From NCBI RefSeq assembly GCF_002237575.1, contig NZ_CP022535.1, positions 62,001-126,000 on the forward strand: a stretch of 64,000 bases of DNA, read 5' to 3'. The notes under the pieces are model-generated. The model saw nothing but the letters and a program-made list of their open reading frames with translations. It did not search any database and was not told the DNA's origin. This document shows, one piece after another, positions 9,943 through 19,734 of the stretch; position 1 is the first letter of the stretch, and the number at the start of each line of letters is the position of its first letter. The stretch is from Spiroplasma corruscae. GTDB taxonomy: Bacteria > Bacillota_I > Bacilli_A > Mycoplasmatales > Mycoplasmataceae. Made by a program: the position numbers and the translations under genes.

Positions 9943-12045
9943 ATGAAAGATAAGTTAATTGATTTCTTAAAAACAAATGAACTTACAACATTAAATGATA
10001 TATTAGCTAATTTATCTCAAAACAAAGATCAAATTACCAATCAATTAAAAGAATTAAAAGAAGAATACTTAGTTGGATGAACAAATGATAATAAGATTTT
10101 TTACATTGGAGATAAATATAAAATAGGGTCTATTAGAATTAATGATAAAGGGTTTGGATTTGTCAAAAACTACAACAATCTTGAAGAAGATTTTTTTGTT
10201 GCACCAAATTCATTAAATGGTTGTATAAGCACTGATGAAGTAGTATATACTATTGAAAAAGAGTCAGATGATCGTTATAAAGCAAATATTGAGGGAATAT
10301 CAAACAGAACTAAGTTGTCACTTGTTGGAGAACTTGTTAAAAGCAAGTGCGGAAGATTCATTGACTTCATTCCAAGTGAACAAGGATTTAAAAATTATAG
10401 AATAGTTATGGTTAACCAAAAAGATTTCTCATTAAAAGTAGATTTAATTCTTAAAGCAAAAATATTGGATGTAAGAGATAAAAAACTCTTTGTTAGAATA
10501 CAAAAAGTTATAGGTAATTCAAACAAAGCAATTGATAGAATTGTATCTATTGCTTATGAATTTAATATCAAACCAGAATTTTCTGTATTAGCTTTAAAGC
10601 AAGCAGAAGAAGTAGCAATACCAATAAATTATAATAGTGAAGAAGTTGCTAGAAGAAAAAATAACTCACTTATTGATAAGTGTTTAGTTACAATAGATGG
10701 TGAAGACTCAAAAGATTTAGATGATGCAATTTATGTCGAAAAAAACGGTGACAATTATAAACTTATCGTTGCAATTGCTGATGTATCTTATTATGTAAGG
10801 CCTCATTCAGAACTCGATAATAATGCATTGTTTAAAGGTAATTCAGTGTATTTGGCTAACAAAGTTATTCCAATGCTACCAGAAAAATTATCTAATGGTG
10901 TTTGTAGTTTAAACCCAAACGAAGATAAGTTATGTATGGTTGCAGAGATTATTTTTGATAAGAATGGAAAAGTAAAAAGGAAAAAAGTTTACGAGTCTAT
11001 AATGAATTCAAAAGCGAGACTTACTTATAAAGAAGTAAACGATATTTTTAATAACAAAAACCCTCATAAAAGAAATAAAGAAGTATTAGATATGCTTCAC
11101 GAAGCAAAAAAACTTCATCACTTAATTGAAGTTGAAAGACAAAGTAGAGGTTCAATAGAGTTTGAAATATCAGAACCAAAAATTATTTTAGACAAAGACT
11201 TTAATGTTGTAGATATTGTTAAAAGAAATAGAGGTATAAGTGAAAAACTTATTGAGAATTTTATGGTTAGTGCAAACGAGGCTGTTGCAACAATAATATT
11301 TGATAAAGAGTTACCATTCATTTATAGAAATCACGATTTACCTAAAGAAGATAGTTTAATTGAGTGACATGCATCTTTGAGGGCTCTAGGAATTAATGCA
11401 AAACTAAATGATAAAGAAAAATTAAATCCTAAAAAAATACAAGTAGCATTAAAAGATATTGAAGAGCAAGTTAAAAATGAAACCGAAAGAGAAGTTATAA
11501 ACATCACATTGCTTAGATTTATGGAAAAAGCAGAATACGGATTAGATAATATTGGTCACTTTGGTTTAGCAAGTGAATGTTATACGCACTTTACCTCGCC
11601 AATTAGAAGATATAGCGACTTACTAGTGCATAGATACTTAAAACAATACATAATTGAAAAAGATTTTAATGAAAAGAAATTAATCAATAATGAAAAGTTT
11701 ATTGTTAAAGCGTCAAACATAATTAATGAAACGGAAAAAAATGCAGTTTCAGCTGAAAGAGAAGTTAACAAAGTTTGTATGTGTGAGTATATGAAGGATA
11801 AAATAAATTTAGAGTATCAAGGCGTTATTTCTGCAGTATTAAAGTTTGGAATATTTGTGCAACTTTCTAATTGTGTAGAAGGACTTGTTCATATATCGGA
11901 ACTAAAAGACTATGTTTATGATACTGATAAAAGTATAATGATAAATAAAAATAATAACACGTTAAGATTAGGACAAATTATTAAGATAAGAGTCAAAAAT
12001 GCAGACGTAAAAAAAAGAGTAATAGATTTTGAACTTGTTAGTTAA
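9943..12045 (+). CDS. rnr: Ribonuclease R
   Basis: RNase R is a processive 3'-5' exoribonuclease of the RNB family that degrades structured RNA and, together with tmRNA, faulty messages. The 700-residue product has an N-terminal winged-helix region, a cold-shock-type OB domain (GSIRINDKGFGFV at about residues 66-78) and the RNB catalytic core. Its active-site acids are in GEDSKDLDDA (D255, D258, D260, D261). The segment HFTSPIRRYSDLLVHRYL follows, and a C-terminal S1 domain ends the protein. Start ATG 9943 has AGAGGA upstream. UGA codons at 10078 and 11365 are Trp. It is followed 9 nt later by smpB and then by the tmRNA gene, its functional partners in ribosome rescue. Confidence 0.96.
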
Positions 12046-12054
12046 GAGGTTAAT

Positions 12055-12492
12055 ATGGGGGAGCATGTACTATTAAAAAATAAAAAAGCTTATTTCAATT
12101 ATCAAATATTAGAAACATACGAAGCTGGAATTGTTTTAACAGGACCGGAAATTAAATCCATAAGAGAAAAAAATGTTTCAATTGATGAGTCATTTATTTT
12201 AATAAGACGAGGAATTCCTGAAATATTGAATATGAATATAAAGAAATATGAATTTGCTAATAATGTAAATTTTGATTCAACAAGAAATAGAATTTTACTT
12301 TTACACAAAAAGGAAATCAAAAAAATTCTTAAACAAGTAATGTTGGAAAAGTTAACCATAGTTCCGTTAAAGTTATATTTAAAAGGTAATTATGCCAAAT
12401 TAGAAATTGGACTTGCAAAAGGTAAAAAACTTTATGACAAAAGAGAAGTTATCAAAAAAAGAGAGATAGAAAGAAAAATAAAAAAGATTTAA
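12055..12492 (+). CDS. smpB: SsrA-binding protein SmpB
   Basis: SmpB binds tmRNA and brings it to stalled ribosomes for trans-translation. The 145-residue product has the normal length and the family landmarks: [20 protein letters not shown] near the N-terminus, [16 protein letters not shown], the [18 protein letters not shown] segment, and a basic C-terminal tail that enters the decoding centre. It starts 9 nt after rnr (GAGGTTAATATG) and lies about 110 nt upstream of ssrA, so the tagging machinery is encoded as one block. Confidence 0.96.
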   Translation: MGEHVLLKNKKAYFNYQILETYEAGIVLTGPEIKSIREKNVSIDESFILIRRGIPEILNMNIKKYEFANNVNFDSTRNRILLLHKKEIKKILKQVMLEKLTIVPLKLYLKGNYAKLEIGLAKGKKLYDKREVIKKREIERKIKKI

Positions 12493-12503
12493 TTAGTGTA
12501 AGT

Positions 12504-12532
12504 GAGGATATGTGGAATAGGCCTCTTTTTTA
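12504..12532 (+). terminator. Weak possible terminator after smpB
   Basis: GAGG and CCTC can pair across a 14-nt loop and are followed by a run of six T. The stem is short, so termination may be inefficient or the match may be chance. Confidence 0.3.
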
Positions 12533-12586
12533 TTAAATAAAATTAAAATATTTTAGAAAAGTATAATACATTTAGAAAATTTTATT

Positions 12587-12592
12587 TATAAT
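12587..12592 (+). promoter_or_regulatory. Probable -10 element of ssrA
   Basis: TATAAT ends 8 nt before the G-run at 12601 that forms the 5' end of mature tmRNA, a normal distance to a transcription start. No good -35 hexamer is seen. Confidence 0.5.
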
Positions 12593-12600
12593 TATTATAT

Positions 12601-13004
12601 GGGGGTGTCCCGGTCTCGACAGGATATTTTCGCCTATAGTTGCAGTGGTTTGGTAAACCTTAATACTTCTAGGTTTGATAAAATGCAAACGAAAACAAAA
12701 ATGAATTTGAAATGCCAGCATTCATGATCAATAATGCATCAGCTGGAGTTGCATTAGCAGCTTAATAAGTATTTATTACTTATAGCATTCAACGTTAGTA
12801 AATGTGTTTATGCTTCATTTAATGACGTATTACCTAGCATAATAGATTAACTTATTGTGAGAAGGTTAATCGAAATTACTTCACAAAATCTATAAACTAT
12901 TTTTGTAAGTTTTATTTTTTATAGATTAATCAAAACTTTCTAAACTGTAGACGCTATGGGTTGGAGTATTTTGGACGCGGGTTCGATTCCCGCCATCTCC
13001 ACCA
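12601..13004 (+). ncRNA. ssrA: Transfer-messenger RNA (tmRNA)
   Basis: tmRNA rescues stalled ribosomes and tags the nascent peptide for proteolysis. The 5' end GGGGGTG pairs over seven positions with CATCTCC near the 3' end (with G-U pairs), and the encoded terminus is ACCA. The T-arm GGTTCGATTCC lies just inside it. The tag frame runs from the resume codon GCA at 12685 to tandem TAA stops at 12763-12768 and gives 26 residues, beginning ANENKNEFEMPAF and ending AGVALAA, like other Mollicute tags. A T-run follows the CCA and probably ends transcription. The smpB gene is directly upstream. Confidence 0.97.
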
Positions 13005-13039
13005 TTTTTTTTATGCTAATTTTAAAAAAAGAAAGGCTA

Positions 13040-15004
13040 GTGATTATTGTGTTTGATATATGACCAACGATATTGATTATTCTTTCTTTTTCTATAATTA
13101 ACATTTCATTTTATTTAGTATCTTGAGGTTTTACAAGACATATTTTTAAAAAAATTAGTTTATATTATCAAATATTTTGAGGAGTTATATTTGGATTCAT
13201 TTCTACATTCTCTATTGCAATTACAAATATAGTTAGAGAACCTAAAAGTGATTTACATTTAACTTTGTTTATTCCAATTATTTCATACTTTATTGCAGTT
13301 CTATTTGTTAGTTGATACGCTTCAATTGGAATTTTAGTTTGAAATACACTAAATTTTTTATTATTTTCAAGTTTATTTTCACAATACTTTGGTACAGTTG
13401 ATGATCAGTATACTAAAATACTAATAATTATTCTATATTTAATACCCTTTATTGGTAGTGTTATAAAAAAATATGCTTACAATAAGTTATCTCAGTGATT
13501 TATAGTTAGTTCAACAATATTAGTAGTTTTTATAACTATGTTAGTTATATTTATAGTTGAAGAAAAAACATATAGTTTAAAATTAGAAATAATAAATGTT
13601 TTATTTATTTTAATTGGAATATATTTAGTATATTTAATTTGTCAAACAGTTGAAAAGATTTATAAGCATGCTTTAAAGCTACAAAATATTGTTGTTTATG
13701 AAAATGAGTATTATCTTAATTTTGCTTCCACAAATAGTCAGATTTTCGATTTAATAGAAAAAGAAAAAATAAAGTATGGCATTTATTGCAATTTTTATAT
13801 TCCAGGACTTGAGAAATTAGAAAGGAAAGTTAGTAATGTTATTAAGGATTATATTGTAAGTAGTATATCTTTTAATGCATACAAAAGTATTTCTGAATCA
13901 TTTAAGAAAGTTGTTTTTTTTAAACCTAACTATAAAACATTTGGTGTATTTATTCCAATAAACATTGAAAATATAAACGATATGAGAAAGAACTTTGATG
14001 TAATAAAATTATTTAATTTATTGAAAAAAATAAAAACAGAATTTCTTTTAAGTAATTATGAAATTAAAATGAAATTGAAATCAGTTTCAAGTTTTTACGG
14101 TCTACATTCAAATGATCTAGATAAACTAAATGATTTAAATAGTTACTTAATAAAAAACCAACTTACAATAAAAAATAATGATAATAGTATTGCAGAACCA
14201 AATGTTATACTTTCTGAAAAAAATAGAAATAGAAGACTTGCATCACTAAATGAAGTTGTAAACTTAAACTTACATACTACAATCTATGAACCTATTTATG
14301 ATTTACAAAAAGAATCATATCTCGGGTTTTTTATGAACGGTATGATAAATGGAGAAGAGTTTAATTCTCAAAGTTTTTTAAAGTACAAAAATCAAATAGA
14401 AGATATGGGGTTATCCAGTCTATTCCTAAGATTTATATGTCTTAACTCACTTAAAGATTATACAAAAAAAACATTACAAAATAAAACGACCGGACTTGTC
14501 TTTATTAATTATGATAGTGATTATTTATCAAGTGCAGAGTTTGATAAAGATGGGTTCATTTTAAAAATGAAAAGTTTTAAACTAGATATCAATAACATAG
14601 TATTTAATTTTGAAATAGATAAGGAAATTAATAGTAAGCTAGTTTTAAAAAACAATATTATGTTTCTTAAAAGTTTGAAAATAAAAATATCAGTGTCAAA
14701 TTTTGGTAGTGAGTTTTCAGATTATAGTTTATTACAATGTTATGAGCCTGACTATATTTTTTTAGAATCTGAAATTGCAAAAAATATAACAAATACAGAC
14801 GCATATAAAAAAATTATTGATGAAGTTTACAAAATATCTAAAAAAATTGAGGCACAAATTATTGTAACAGGAGTAAATAGTTATATAATATACAAAAGAT
14901 TAAAAGAGTATGGATTAAATTATTTTCTTGGTGACTTAATTGGTAGTTCATCTGAAATTAAAACAAAAGTCCCAGAAGAGTTAAATTATTTATTAAAAAA
15001 ATAA
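13040..15004 (+). CDS. Membrane protein with degenerate GGDEF- and EAL-like domains
   Basis: With UGA as Trp this reads as 654 residues. The first 200 or so form about six membrane helices. The middle (about residues 235-370) looks like a strongly degenerate GGDEF fold. Residues about 410-650 follow an EAL domain: YEPIYDLQKESYLGFF for the first strand, LVFINYDS, ISVSNFGSEFSDYSLLQ, EPDYIFLESEI and IVTGVNSYI, then YGLNYFLGDLIGSS. The catalytic residues are missing: EAL is absent, DDFG is SNFG (553-556), EGVE is TGVN and QG is LG. It should not hydrolyse cyclic di-GMP but could bind a nucleotide or protein. The start is uncertain: GTG 13040, GTG 13049 or an ATT between them, after GAAAGG. mgtE follows after 9 nt. 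Confidence 0.7.
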
Positions 15005-15013
15005 AGGAAATAT

Positions 15014-16465
15014 ATGAGCATAGATTCGAAAAAAAAAGAAATTATTGATAAGATTGAGTTCTTATTAAAACAAAATGATATCAAAGGTTTAAGAAGTTTA
15101 GTAGAAAAATACTATCCATATGATATAGCAAAAGCTTTAGAAGAAAAAGATGAAAGCATAATAATTCTTTTGTTACGTCTTTTGACAACTGATCAAAGTG
15201 CAGAATTATTTCCGTATCTAGAGCCTGAAATACAAGAAAATGTTATATCATTAATGAATTCAAAAGAGATAAACGAAATATTCGAAAATATTTATAGTGA
15301 TGATATTGTAGATATATTAGAAGAGATGCCATCAAACATAGTGAAAAAAATATTACGATCTTCAACACCTGAATCTAGAGAACAACTTAATACAATTCTT
15401 AAATATGACGATGATACTGTTGGAAGTATCATGAATGTTGAATACATAAGATTAAGAGATAATTGAACTGTAGAGGAATGTATAAATGAATTAAAAGAGA
15501 AGAAAGACATTGTTGAAGAACAAAGTTTTTTCTTTGTTGTTGATAAATTAAATAATTTGAAAGGTATTGTAGATATTAAATCACTATTATTTGAAAGTAG
15601 AGACACATTAGTCAGTGATATAACTAATGAAAGAGTTATATCCGCTTATACTCGTGACGATCAAGAGTCAGTTATTGATTTATTTAAAAAGTATGAATTA
15701 AGTATCATACCAGTTACAAATAGTCAAAACAAATTAGTTGGTGTTGTTACATTTGATGATGTATTTGAAGTAATTGAAGAAGAAGTTACAGAAGATATAC
15801 AAAAAATGGCAGCCATTAGGCCGACAGAAGATGAATACTTTAAAACAAGTATTTGAAGAATGATGAAGTCAAGATGCATATGATTAATTATTTTAATGAC
15901 ACTTGCAACACTTACTCAAACTATTGTTTTCTTATTCTTAAAATTATTCATTAGCAAAGATCCTAATATAAAATTAATGGATATTAGTAGTGGTTTATTT
16001 TATATTATTTTAATGGTTCTACCTGTAACTAATGTTGTTTCAAGCACATCAGGAAATAGTGTAATACAATCATCAACTATGGTAGTACGGGCAATATCAT
16101 TAAAAGAAGTTAAAACAAATGATTATTGAAGAGTATTATGAAAAGAATTAAGAGTTTCGTTAATTACAGGAATAGTTTTGGTAATAATAAATTTAATTAG
16201 ATCACTAATATTTTACTCAATACAATTTAAAGGGGACGTGTCGAGCAATATAGTTTGATATACAATAGCAATAACTTCTGTTTCATTGTTCTTATGCTTA
16301 ATATTTTCAAAACTTGTTGGAGGTACATTACCAATAATGGCTAAGAAGTTTAAATGAGATCCAGCTATTATGGCATCTCCAATATTATCCACTTTTATAG
16401 ATATTGTTTCTACATCAATATTTTTTGGATTTACTTATATTTTTTATTGCAGCTTTATACTATAG
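15014..16465 (+). CDS. mgtE: Magnesium transporter MgtE
   Basis: MgtE is a dimeric Mg2+ channel gated by intracellular Mg2+. The 483-residue product has the three expected parts: an acidic N-domain of superhelical repeats (residues about 5-130), a tandem CBS pair (DDDTVGSIMNVEYI through ELSIIPVTNSQNKLVGVVTF), and five C-terminal membrane helices starting near residue 285. The selectivity region is recognisable in VVSSTSGNSVIQSSTMVVRA, and the last helix contains WDPAIMASPILSTFIDIVST. UGA Trp codons interrupt the membrane domain many times. It follows the GGDEF/EAL-like gene by 9 nt and precedes trmB by 8 nt, so the three are probably co-transcribed. Length is typical. Confidence 0.95.
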
Positions 16466-16473
16466 GAGATTAA

Positions 16474-17127
16474 ATGAGATTAAGAAATAAAAATTGAACA
16501 ATTAGCTATATCGAAGAGAATAAAGCATGATTCTTGAACGGAGATAATTATTCACTATCAAAAAATAAATTTATTAACAATAATGAAATTCATTTAGAGA
16601 TTGGTTGTGGAAAAGGTAATTTCATTATTAATAAGTCAATGTTAAATGAAAAAATTAACTATATAGCAATTGAAAGAGAGAGAACAGTAATTGGAGTCGC
16701 TTTGAAAAAAGCTATCGAGTATTTTAAAACATTAAAAAGCAACTTAAGATTTTTAAATATTGATGCAAAAAATATAAAGGACTATTTTAAAGATACTAAA
16801 ATTGGTAAGCTATATTTAAATTTTTCTGACCCGTGACCCAAAAAAAGACATTCAAAGAATCGTTTAACGCATATAAGTTATTTAAATTTATATTTTGATT
16901 TATTAAAAGTCGGTGGAATTATTGAAATAAAAACCGATAATAAAGATTTATATCTATTTACAATTAATGAAGTAAGTGATTCTAAATTTAAAATAATTTA
17001 CAAGACAGATGATTTATATCAAGATCAAAATGAAATAAATAAAAACATACCCACTGAGTATGAAATAAAGTTTAAGGATCAAGGAAAAAAAATATATAAA
17101 ATTCAATTAACTAAGAATTTATTTTAG
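16474..17127 (+). CDS. trmB: tRNA (guanine-N7-)-methyltransferase
   Basis: TrmB methylates N7 of G46 in the variable loop of tRNAs using S-adenosylmethionine. The 217-residue protein shows the SAM-binding motif LEIGCGKGNFI near residues 41-51, the AIERERTVIGVALKKA segment and the family signature LYLNFSDPWPKKRH, in which Trp is encoded by UGA. The last part GTDN-like motif appears as IEIKTDNKDLY. It starts 8 nt after mgtE, preceded by AGGAG. Its 3' end overlaps by 17 nt the stop of the convergent minus-strand gene, so no separate terminator is seen. Confidence 0.95.
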
Positions 17128-17650
17128 TGTTGCATTTCTTATAAAATTCAATGTAGTTATTTTTAAAATCAGCATTATTATTTAGTAGATACAATGTAAC
17201 ACCAGTATATAAATAAAAATAAATTAGATTAACTAGAAATATTATTAAAAATACTCAATAAGTTTCTTTAGCATTTTCTTCTCAAGAAACTTTTTTTATT
17301 ATTGAGCCACTTGTTAATTCAATAAAAAATGTCGATATTAATAGTATGGTAATAAATATGTAAGAGAAATTTGACTTCTTTATCATTACTTCGTATTCGC
17401 TTGACTCTTCTTTGGTAATAATTATTCTGTAGAATAAACTTATAGAAGATTTGCTTAAGTTAAGTATGCATGATATAAAGTACATCAATAAAAAATTTAA
17501 TACGAATACACAACTAAATACAATTTTATTTTCTTTGCTAATCGGTATCAAAAGAACAATTAATAGGAATATTAACACTAATGTAAATATCACTGACCCA
17601 AACCAGATTATAGGTTTTCTTAACGTTTTCTTAACTAAATTAAAGTCCAT
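17111..17650 (-). CDS. Hypothetical membrane protein
   Basis: I do not recognise this family. On the minus strand, with two UGA Trp codons, it gives 179 residues with about four hydrophobic helices: WFGSVIFTLVLIFLLIVLLI near residues 16-35, a second about 44-63, a third about 94-112, and a fourth, VFLIIFLVNLIYFYLY, about 128-143. The N-terminus is basic and the C-terminus hydrophilic. AGGTGA lies upstream of the ATG at 17650. The gene is convergent with trmB, and the sequence upstream of it (17651-18280) holds no gene. No paralogue is seen in the window. It could be a small transporter fragment or a Spiroplasma-specific membrane protein. Confidence 0.6.
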
Positions 17651-18280
17651 TTATTTTCACCTATGCATTATTATATATAAAATAATAACTATAAATTATA
17701 TTATTGAAAAGTTTAAACAAATATTTGAGTATAAAGAGGTTATTTTAATAAATACAAAAAATTTATATTTTTAAGTGCTATATCATAATAAAATCTTCAC
17801 CATCATTATTTGATTTATATCTATTGATTATATTAAATACAATTATGATAAGGTTATAAATATAATTATTTATTAAAAAATAATATTTTTCTTGTATTAT
17901 CATAATTATTCTATTTTTAATTACTTAACTCATATTAATTTATAAAAGCAAAAAATAATAAATATTTTTTTTGAGTTATTATTTGTAATTATGCATTCAG
18001 TTATTCAAATATTTTGATGCTTTTAAACTGATTCTTTGTAATATTATTCTTCTAAATGACCGAAAGTATTTATATATTTTTTTCTAATGTTGTAAAGTTT
18101 ATTTATTGTAATCTTTGTAAGAAGAGAATTAGTGTGAAATAAATTATAAACTCCTAATAGTATTTAGAATCTATACTTGTTTTAGACCAAAATTCATTTT
18201 TTTGTATGATACTTTTTTTATTGCAATACAATATTTAGTAAAATATTTGTATATATTTTGTATATTTTTTGTAGTACTTA
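17651..18280. other. Gene-poor, extremely AT-rich stretch with short decayed reading frames
   Basis: No intact gene, RNA or clear repeat is visible. On the minus strand around 18000-18110 short open pieces such as IRKKYINTFGHLEE look like coding remnants, but they are interrupted by stops and I cannot name the family. The stretch together with the remnant at 18281-18845 looks like a region of gene loss. Confidence 0.5.
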
Positions 18281-18845
18281 CTAACTAAAATAATCTGCAA
18301 ACTTTTTAATAGATTGGTAAATATAATCTGTTGATAGTTTTAAATCATTTGTGCAACCTAGACTTAAAGTATCGGCTAAAAACATTATTAAAGTAAGTTT
18401 TTTTAAGTTGTATGTGGATGTTAAAGAAGGCATGTGGGATAAATTATTGTTTGAATTTATTAATTAAATATAAATCCATTTTTATTTTGTTATACTAGTA
18501 TTGCTAGATAACAGACTTTGTATTTCATAAGTTTCTCAATAATCAATTATTCTAAAATTTAATTACTTATTTTTATAATAGTTATAGTTTAATCTTCAAT
18601 TTTACTAAACTTTTTAGGTGTTTATCTTTTTTCATTTATAAAAGTCTTTTCAATCAATTATTCTATATTATTAAACTTTGATATTACCATCTATATAAAC
18701 CAAGTGTTTGGCACTTATTTCAATATAATTATTTAATTGATATTTCTTTAGTTACTTTAATTTTATTTTTTAATTGAAACTAAGCTATTTCTTTAATAAC
18801 TATATCTCTAGGTAAGTTATATATGTAAATAACCGAACTATATTA
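18281..18845 (-). pseudogene. Decayed minus-strand gene, probably an RpiR-type regulator
   Basis: Reading the minus strand from 18845 down gives VIYIYNLPRDIVIKEIA, then stops, then VTKEISIK and NKCQTLGLYRW. These resemble the N-terminal HTH of MurR/RpiR regulators, as in the intact gene at 23362. Further on, a piece with IIDYWETYEIQSLL could be part of a SIS domain. The last piece (18463-18281) is open for 60 residues, contains LTLIMFLADTLSLGC and ends FADYFS before TAG; I cannot assign it with confidence. The total is shorter than a full regulator, so deletions are likely. Stops occur in every part except the last. Identity is inferred from pattern only. Confidence 0.4.
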
Positions 18846-18889
18846 TTTTAAAGTTTGAATAAATATTTAATATCATTGTTCTATTAATA

Positions 18890-18895
18890 TATAAT
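18890..18895 (+). promoter_or_regulatory. Probable -10 element of deoD
   Basis: TATAAT lies about 53 nt upstream of the deoD start. A second AT-rich candidate (TATTATAAA) lies closer to the gene. No convincing -35 is visible. Confidence 0.35.
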
Positions 18896-18947
18896 AAATT
18901 TATCTATATATTATAAAAAAATAAATTTGTAGAGGGGTAAAATTAAT

Positions 18948-19658
18948 ATGACACCACATATAAGCGCTAAAAAGGACGAAGTAGCAAAAATTGTACTTAT
19001 GCCAGGTGATCCTTTAAGAGCAAAAAAAATGGCTGAATTATTTTTAAAGGATTATAAACTAGTAAACGAAGTAAGAAATATGTACATGTACACAGGTACT
19101 TATAAAGGTAAGTCTATCACAATCGCTGGTAGTGGAATGGGTTGCCCCAGTATTGGAATATACTCATATGAGTTATTCAAGTTCTATGATGTAGATTGTA
19201 TAATTAGAATTGGGTCAGCCGGTAGTTATAATAAAGATATTAATGTATATGATATATATAACGTTAAAGAAGCTCTTGGCGAAAATAATTATGCAAAATT
19301 AGCCGCTGGTATAGATGATAAAATATTAAATTCAAGTGATAATGTATATAATACAATAAAAAATACAGCTGATAATCTAAATATTAATTTATTTAGTGGT
19401 AGAATCCACTCGTCTGATGTTTTTTATAGAATGGGTGACTCGCTAGAGTTCGCAAAAGAAAATGATCTAGACCTTGTTGAAATGGAGTCCTTTGCATTGT
19501 TTGCTAATGCATTGGTAACAAAAAAGCAAGCAGGTTGTATACTTACTGTTTCTGATAGCTTTATCACTAAGCAAGTTACTACACCTGAAGAACGCCAAAA
19601 TAATTTTATAAAAATGTGTGAATTAGCATTAGAATCATCGGTTAACTTATTTAATTAA
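18948..19658 (+). CDS. deoD: Purine-nucleoside phosphorylase, DeoD type
   Basis: DeoD splits purine (deoxy)nucleosides with phosphate to free base and (deoxy)ribose 1-phosphate, a salvage step needed by bacteria that cannot make purines. The 236-residue protein has the family markers: TPHISAKKDEVAKIVLMPGD with the N-terminal His, RAKKMAELFL, GSGMGCPSIGIYSYEL, IRIGSAGSY, and the substrate-binding VEMESFALFANA followed by LTVSDSF, where Asp acts as general acid. GAGGGG precedes the ATG. It fits functionally with guaA and guaB elsewhere in the window, which interconvert purine nucleotides. Confidence 0.96.
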   Translation: MTPHISAKKDEVAKIVLMPGDPLRAKKMAELFLKDYKLVNEVRNMYMYTGTYKGKSITIAGSGMGCPSIGIYSYELFKFYDVDCIIRIGSAGSYNKDINVYDIYNVKEALGENNYAKLAAGIDDKILNSSDNVYNTIKNTADNLNINLFSGRIHSSDVFYRMGDSLEFAKENDLDLVEMESFALFANALVTKKQAGCILTVSDSFITKQVTTPEERQNNFIKMCELALESSVNLFN

Positions 19659-19734
19659 TATTAAAACTCAAGTTTTAACAACGGATTTATGTGTATTAAA
19701 TAAATGTTTTTTTTACACTTTTGGGGGCTAAGTT

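Noticed and set aside
17451-17774. Plus-strand reading frame of 107 codons in the trmB-deoD gap
   Set aside because: It lies opposite a better minus-strand membrane protein with a ribosome-binding site and clear helices; the plus frame is an antisense shadow.
18848-18947. Purine or deoxyguanosine riboswitch upstream of deoD, nrdF or guaA
   Set aside because: I looked for the three-way junction pattern with its conserved loop sequences in the gaps before deoD, nrdF and guaA and found none; the gaps before nrdF and guaA are also too short.
19659-19734. Terminator between deoD and nrdD
   Set aside because: A small AAAAC/GTTTT hairpin exists but is not followed by a U-run, so I do not call it.
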